Of a DNA stretch of 7,969 nucleotides, positions 4,833 to 7,969 are shown one piece after another. The position numbers were made by a program, and so were the translations under genes. Position 1 is the stretch's first letter. Every line of letters starts with the position of its first letter. The notes below the pieces were generated by a model. It did no database searches. It saw nothing but the letters and a program-made list of their open reading frames with translations, and was not told the origin of the DNA. This stretch comes from Candidatus Anoxychlamydiales bacterium (GTDB lineage: Bacteria; Chlamydiota; Chlamydiia; Chlamydiales; SM23-39), in contig JAAKFW010000062.1 in assembly GCA_011064905.1 (NCBI GenBank), forward strand, positions 1 through 7,969, in the 5' to 3' direction.

Positions 4833-6758
4833 TTAAAACTCAAATCTAGCCGCAATCGTTAATCCATGTAGGAAAAGATCTCCAGGATTTACTTCGTTCG
4901 CCTCTAGGTTAATTTGAGACACATATGACATATAATTTGAATGCGAATATCTTTGAGCTTCATATGCTAGAGATAAATTAAAATGCCATTTGTTACTCGT
5001 AAAGTAAGCACCCCAACCAAAACCTATCTTTAGTTCTTCAACATCTCTTAAAATGTATTTATCGACCTTCTTCAGGTTATATGTAATTAAATTTTCATCT
5101 CCTGATCCTGAAATTTCATTTTCTGCAAAAAGCAAACTTAGAGCTACCTGGCCAAAAAGATTGAATTCTTTATAGAAAAACCAGCTTGTCGAAAAACCAA
5201 TTCTTGGTCCTATACTCCAAGAATCATTTTTAGTTGAAGAACTATATAATTGAGTAGTTGTCAAACTTAAATCATATCTTTGATCCAATCTATGAGAAGA
5301 TAAAGAGATAAATGGTCTAGTTATAAGAGAACTGCCTAAATAATTTGATCTACCAAGCTCTAGATCAATTCTGTCTAAATCAACTTTCCAAGTAGATTTT
5401 ATATCACTAGTTATAGTTGATAAGGGAAGTTGACTTACATTTGTGTAAAACCAAGAAGTATTAAAAGTACCTGTTTTACCACTGGGATCAAATAATGTAT
5501 TTTTAGTTTTATGTAGTCTTGTATATTGAGCGAATAAATCCCAATCATTTCTTTTAAAGTAAGCTCCAACCCCTACTTTAAATCCTGGCTGATAGCCCGT
5601 TTTAAATTTAAGAATCTCAAATTCTTGTGGAGTCGGAGAAGTAATATTTATAGCTCCCAAATCCAATTGATTTTCAAGCTCTTCGAAATAGATAAAATCT
5701 GCAATAATATAACTCTTAATTCCCCCACAAACATCAATTCTACCTGGAGCATTATATCCTATTGGTAGATCATCTCTACAAATCTGCTGTCCTTGCATAT
5801 AACTACGATTTTTAGACTCTTCTATACGCAGCTTACCTAATAATCGCTTTTGAGATTGACACTTACTACAGTAGCTATCTTGAGAGATTTTTACTTCTTC
5901 TATATTCAAATCCTTTTGAACTTCATTTTTTGATATTATACTTTGAGATTGATCTAAAATTGGCTTAAGTTGGTATGAACCGTTTATTAAATACTTATTT
6001 AAAAAATTTATCAATTCAATTTGCAATTTAGCAGGATTAAAAGAACTCTCTTCTATCATTTTTACAATTTCATCATCTGCTTTTTCACTTAAAGACTTAG
6101 ACGGTTCAATCATATTGAATAAAATATTTTGATTTTCATCTTGAGTTTCCGGTCTATTAGACTCGTTTAAATCTATTTTCTCTGATATCTCATTTTGAAC
6201 CTCTTCTATTAATAAATCAGCTGCCTCTAACGAATCTAGAGTTTCACTCTCAGATGATTCTATCAAAGAGTCTTCAACATCTACTAATTGATCTTGTATT
6301 TGCTCTAATAAAGGCTTGTTCTCATCGAAGATCTCTTCAACCTCACTTTGAGATAATTGTATTAATGGCTCATCATCTTCTATAATCAAAGATGACTCTT
6401 CTTGATATACTTTATTTTTTTGTCTTTTATATAAAAAATTTGACGTTAAAAAAAATGAAAATATAGCGATAACAATCAAAATAGTTGAAAAGTTAAATGT
6501 TTTTCTTTTCTTATTTTCTTTTTTACTATTTATCTTAGTTTTTTTGTTTAATTTTATCTTGGACTTTTTAATATTTTTCTTACTAGATTTTCTTTTGAGA
6601 GGCTCTTCTTTCAGTTTTTTCTTTTTCTTTCTTATGGATTTTTTGTTCGTTTTTTTATCTGTCTTTACTTTTCTTTTAGTTTTAATTTTCTTATGAAATT
6701 TTTTAGTGTTTTTCTTGCTAGGTTTTCTTTTATTTTTTATGTTTATTGATCTTTTCAT
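4833..6758 (-). CDS. Porin 3: Lys-rich tail, transmembrane anchor, acidic linker, then MOMP-like barrel, 641 aa
   Basis: Four parts are visible. Residues 1-87 are extremely basic: about 40 Lys and 6 Arg against 4 acidic residues. Residues 88-109 (IL/IV/FF-rich) form one membrane segment. Residues 115-317 form a linker; 120-240 alone hold about 38 Asp/Glu against 6 Lys/Arg, with Leu/Ile spacing that suggests helix or coiled coil. It ends near CSKC (297-300). Residues 320-641 are a full family barrel ending in Phe, with conserved C327 and C344, about 81% identical to porin 2. The family normally has only a signal sequence and short linker before the barrel. If the anchor is not cleaved, the basic tail would be cytoplasmic, the linker periplasmic and the barrel in the outer membrane. 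No Met occurs between 1 and 216, and a CTG at codon 49 or TTG at codon 94 would be poor starts, so the ATG at 6758 is kept although its Shine-Dalgarno is poor. The basic tail recalls chlamydial histone-like proteins in composition only. Confidence 0.8.
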   Translation of the reverse strand: MKRSINIKNKRKPSKKNTKKFHKKIKTKRKVKTDKKTNKKSIRKKKKKLKEEPLKRKSSKKNIKKSKIKLNKKTKINSKKENKKRKTFNFSTILIVIAIFSFFLTSNFLYKRQKNKVYQEESSLIIEDDEPLIQLSQSEVEEIFDENKPLLEQIQDQLVDVEDSLIESSESETLDSLEAADLLIEEVQNEISEKIDLNESNRPETQDENQNILFNMIEPSKSLSEKADDEIVKMIEESSFNPAKLQIELINFLNKYLINGSYQLKPILDQSQSIISKNEVQKDLNIEEVKISQDSYCSKCQSQKRLLGKLRIEESKNRSYMQGQQICRDDLPIGYNAPGRIDVCGGIKSYIIADFIYFEELENQLDLGAINITSPTPQEFEILKFKTGYQPGFKVGVGAYFKRNDWDLFAQYTRLHKTKNTLFDPSGKTGTFNTSWFYTNVSQLPLSTITSDIKSTWKVDLDRIDLELGRSNYLGSSLITRPFISLSSHRLDQRYDLSLTTTQLYSSSTKNDSWSIGPRIGFSTSWFFYKEFNLFGQVALSLLFAENEISGSGDENLITYNLKKVDKYILRDVEELKIGFGWGAYFTSNKWHFNLSLAYEAQRYSHSNYMSYVSQINLEANEVNPGDLFLHGLTIAARFEF

Positions 6759-6795
6759 AATTACTACATTAGATCTATTTGTACCCTTAATTAAA

Positions 6796-6825
6796 TCATT
6801 AATGAATACAGTAATTATTTGTCAA
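6796..6825 (-). promoter_or_regulatory. Candidate promoter of porin 3
   Basis: The minus strand has a consensus -35 TTGACA (6820-6825) and a TAATGA (6796-6801) 18 nt downstream, about 40 nt before the ATG. It differs from the element shared by porins 1 and 2. It lies downstream of the terminator at 6912-6939, as expected for the start of a new transcript. Confidence 0.4.
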
Positions 6826-6911
6826 TAATATTATAAATTTCAGATTAGAGAAAACTTCTCCATTAGAAATCACATTTACAAAAATAAGGAGTAATAAAAA
6901 TGCAGAAAAAA

Positions 6912-6939
6912 AAAGGGAAGATTTTTAAATCTTCCCTTT
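6912..6939 (-). terminator. Rho-independent terminator of porin 4, same stem as at 2080-2111
   Basis: AAAGGGAAGATTT (6912-6924) pairs with AAATCTTCCCTTT (6927-6939), with the innermost pairs probably opening to form the loop. On the minus strand it is followed by nine U (complement of 6906-6914), a strong terminator 27 nt past the stop of porin 4. The 13-nt stem arms are identical to those of the terminator after porin 1. Confidence 0.85.
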
Positions 6940-6966
6940 AGAATAAATGAGATTTAATTTCTAAAA

Positions 6967-7969
6967 TTAGAAATCAAATCGAGCTGTTAGAGTTAAACCT
7001 TGAAAATAAGTATCACCTGGATTTACTTCTAATGCACCTAGAGCAAGTTGAGAATAGTAGCTCATATAGTTAGTATGAGAATATCTTTGAACTTCATAAG
7101 CAACTGACAAATCCATATGCCATTTGTCGCTTGTGAAGTAAGATCCCCAACCAAGTCCAATTTGCAACTCTTCAACATCGCGAAGATTAATCTCTTCAAC
7201 TTTTGTTGTAGTATATGCAGTATCAGCTTCTGTTGAATTTCCTGACATATCATTCTCTGAATACATCAAAGCAAAAGCTCCATAACCAAATAGTCTGAAA
7301 CCTTCATAGAAAATCCATTTTGTTTCTAAACCAAATCTAGGACCAATTGCCCATGATTTGTTTTTATAGAAAACATCATAAAGACCACCACCAGAAGTTT
7401 GATTATCTGTTAGTGTTAATCTATAGTTTTGATCCATCCAATGTCCTGACGCTCCAACAAATGGAGTTGTGATTAGATTTGTACCTACATAAAAAGCACG
7501 GCCTAATTCTAAATCAATTTTATCTATCTCCACTTTCCAAGAGCCTTTTACTCCCAAAGGAATGTCAGTAAAGCTAAACGCACTCGCATTACTAATATCT
7601 TGTAGATACCAACTTGTATAAAATATACCAGTTGCACCTACAGTTGGTACAAAAGATGAACTATTAGTTCCATTTAGTCTTGTATATTGAGCAAACAAAT
7701 GCCAATCATCATGACTAAAATGAGTACCTAATCCAATTTTAAATCCTGCTTCATAACCAGTTGTCAATTTTATAGCTTTAATAGTATCAGGTGTATCAGT
7801 AACTGTTATTGCTACCCCTAAATCTAATTGATCTCCAAGTGGTTTCCAATAAATAAAACTAGCTGTGACATATGCGTCTATACCATCACAGATATCAATT
7901 CGTGCAGGAGCGTTATATGCTTTAGGAAGAGCTCCTTCACATATTTCATATCCTTGCTCGTACGGTTTA
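6967..7969 (-). CDS. MOMP-like / Lpg1974-family outer-membrane porin 4 (N-terminus outside the window)
   Basis: The frame stays open to the right edge: 333 residues are visible, beginning KPYEQGYEIC and continuing KAYNAPARIDIC, VTASFIYW and GDQLDLG, which is the family entry motif. The real start therefore lies beyond base 7969; the TTG at 7767 falls inside the barrel and is not a start. The barrel shows WHLFAQYTRLN, IDKIDLELGRA, WAIGPRFGLETKW, LGWGSYFTSDKWH and YEVQRYSHTNYMSY, ending in RFDF. The two conserved Cys of the entry motif are present, and no other Cys is visible. It resembles porin 1 in its ITASFIYW and KAYNAP wording, and porins 2/3 in its C-terminal third. It ends at the terminator at 6912-6939, which separates it from porin 3. 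Whether its N-terminus has an extension cannot be seen. Confidence 0.8.
   Translation of the reverse strand, partial: KPYEQGYEICEGALPKAYNAPARIDICDGIDAYVTASFIYWKPLGDQLDLGVAITVTDTPDTIKAIKLTTGYEAGFKIGLGTHFSHDDWHLFAQYTRLNGTNSSSFVPTVGATGIFYTSWYLQDISNASAFSFTDIPLGVKGSWKVEIDKIDLELGRAFYVGTNLITTPFVGASGHWMDQNYRLTLTDNQTSGGGLYDVFYKNKSWAIGPRFGLETKWIFYEGFRLFGYGAFALMYSENDMSGNSTEADTAYTTTKVEEINLRDVEELQIGLGWGSYFTSDKWHMDLSVAYEVQRYSHTNYMSYYSQLALGALEVNPGDTYFQGLTLTARFDF

Larger units (their letters stand above)
2134..7969 (-). repeat. Tandem array of four paralogous porin genes
   Basis: Four same-strand genes of one family follow each other with gaps of 162, 155 and 208 bp. Porins 2 and 3 are nearest relatives; for example, bases 4293-4346 and 5597-5650 are identical over 54 bp at an offset of 1304. 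Such direct repeats are substrates for recombination, so copy number may vary between strains, and short-read assembly here could collapse copies. Confidence 0.85.

Noticed and set aside
6448..6656. Homopolymer runs (A8 at 6448-6455, T7 at 6650-6656) as phase-variation switches in porin 3
   Set aside because: Runs this long are expected by chance in such A/T-rich DNA and the frame is intact; without strain comparison there is no support.
7062..7253. 63-codon minus-strand frame overlapping porin 4
   Set aside because: Shifted frame of the porin coding strand, without ribosome site or family resemblance.
7765..7767. TTG as a start codon for porin 4
   Set aside because: The frame continues 67 codons further right through the conserved KAYNAPARIDIC and TASFIYW motifs to the edge of the window.

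Overview
The window (about 30% G+C by eye) has two parts. The left part (1-2111) holds the tail of a + strand gene, an unrecognised + strand gene, and a divergent pair of small membrane-anchored AsmA-like paralogues. The right part (2134-7969) is a tandem array of four minus-strand genes for related outer-membrane beta-barrel proteins of the MOMP-like / Legionella_OMP (Lpg1974-type) family. The fourth gene runs off the right edge. I infer a member of the Chlamydiae outside the Chlamydiaceae (Simkania/Rhabdochlamydia-like), because tandem expansion of this porin family is known there. Low G+C and Cys-bearing envelope proteins fit this. A gammaproteobacterial relative of Legionella is the main alternative, and no marker gene settles it.

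Layout: 3-77, C-terminal tail of a gene (+). 179-589, hypothetical protein (+) whose reading frame stays open about 30 codons upstream without a start codon, so its 5' end looks damaged. 596-1297 (-) and 1400-2062 (+), AsmA-like paralogues sharing a 102-bp intergenic region with an inverted repeat and apparently overlapping promoters. 2080-2111, strong hairpin terminator between convergent genes. 2134-3366, 3529-4677, 4833-6758 and 6967->7969 (all -), porins, called here porins 1 to 4 from left to right; transcription runs from 4 to 1. A second terminator at 6912-6939 has the same 13-bp stem, so porins 3-2-1 sit between two copies of one terminator hairpin.

The array combines near-duplicate barrels with very different N-termini. 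Porins 2 and 3 align without gaps over their last 322 residues at about 81% identity (hand count). Porin 3, however, carries about 260 extra N-terminal residues: an 87-residue polycationic block (46 Lys/Arg, 4 Asp/Glu), a single transmembrane segment, then a strongly acidic, probably helical linker of about 200 residues. Porins 1 and 2 also have an N-terminal hydrophobic segment with no obvious signal peptidase I site, so all three could be anchored in the inner membrane while the barrel sits in the outer membrane. This possible trans-envelope tether with a cytoplasmic basic tail is the most unusual thing in the window. No RNA genes, CRISPR arrays, insertion sequences or origins were seen.
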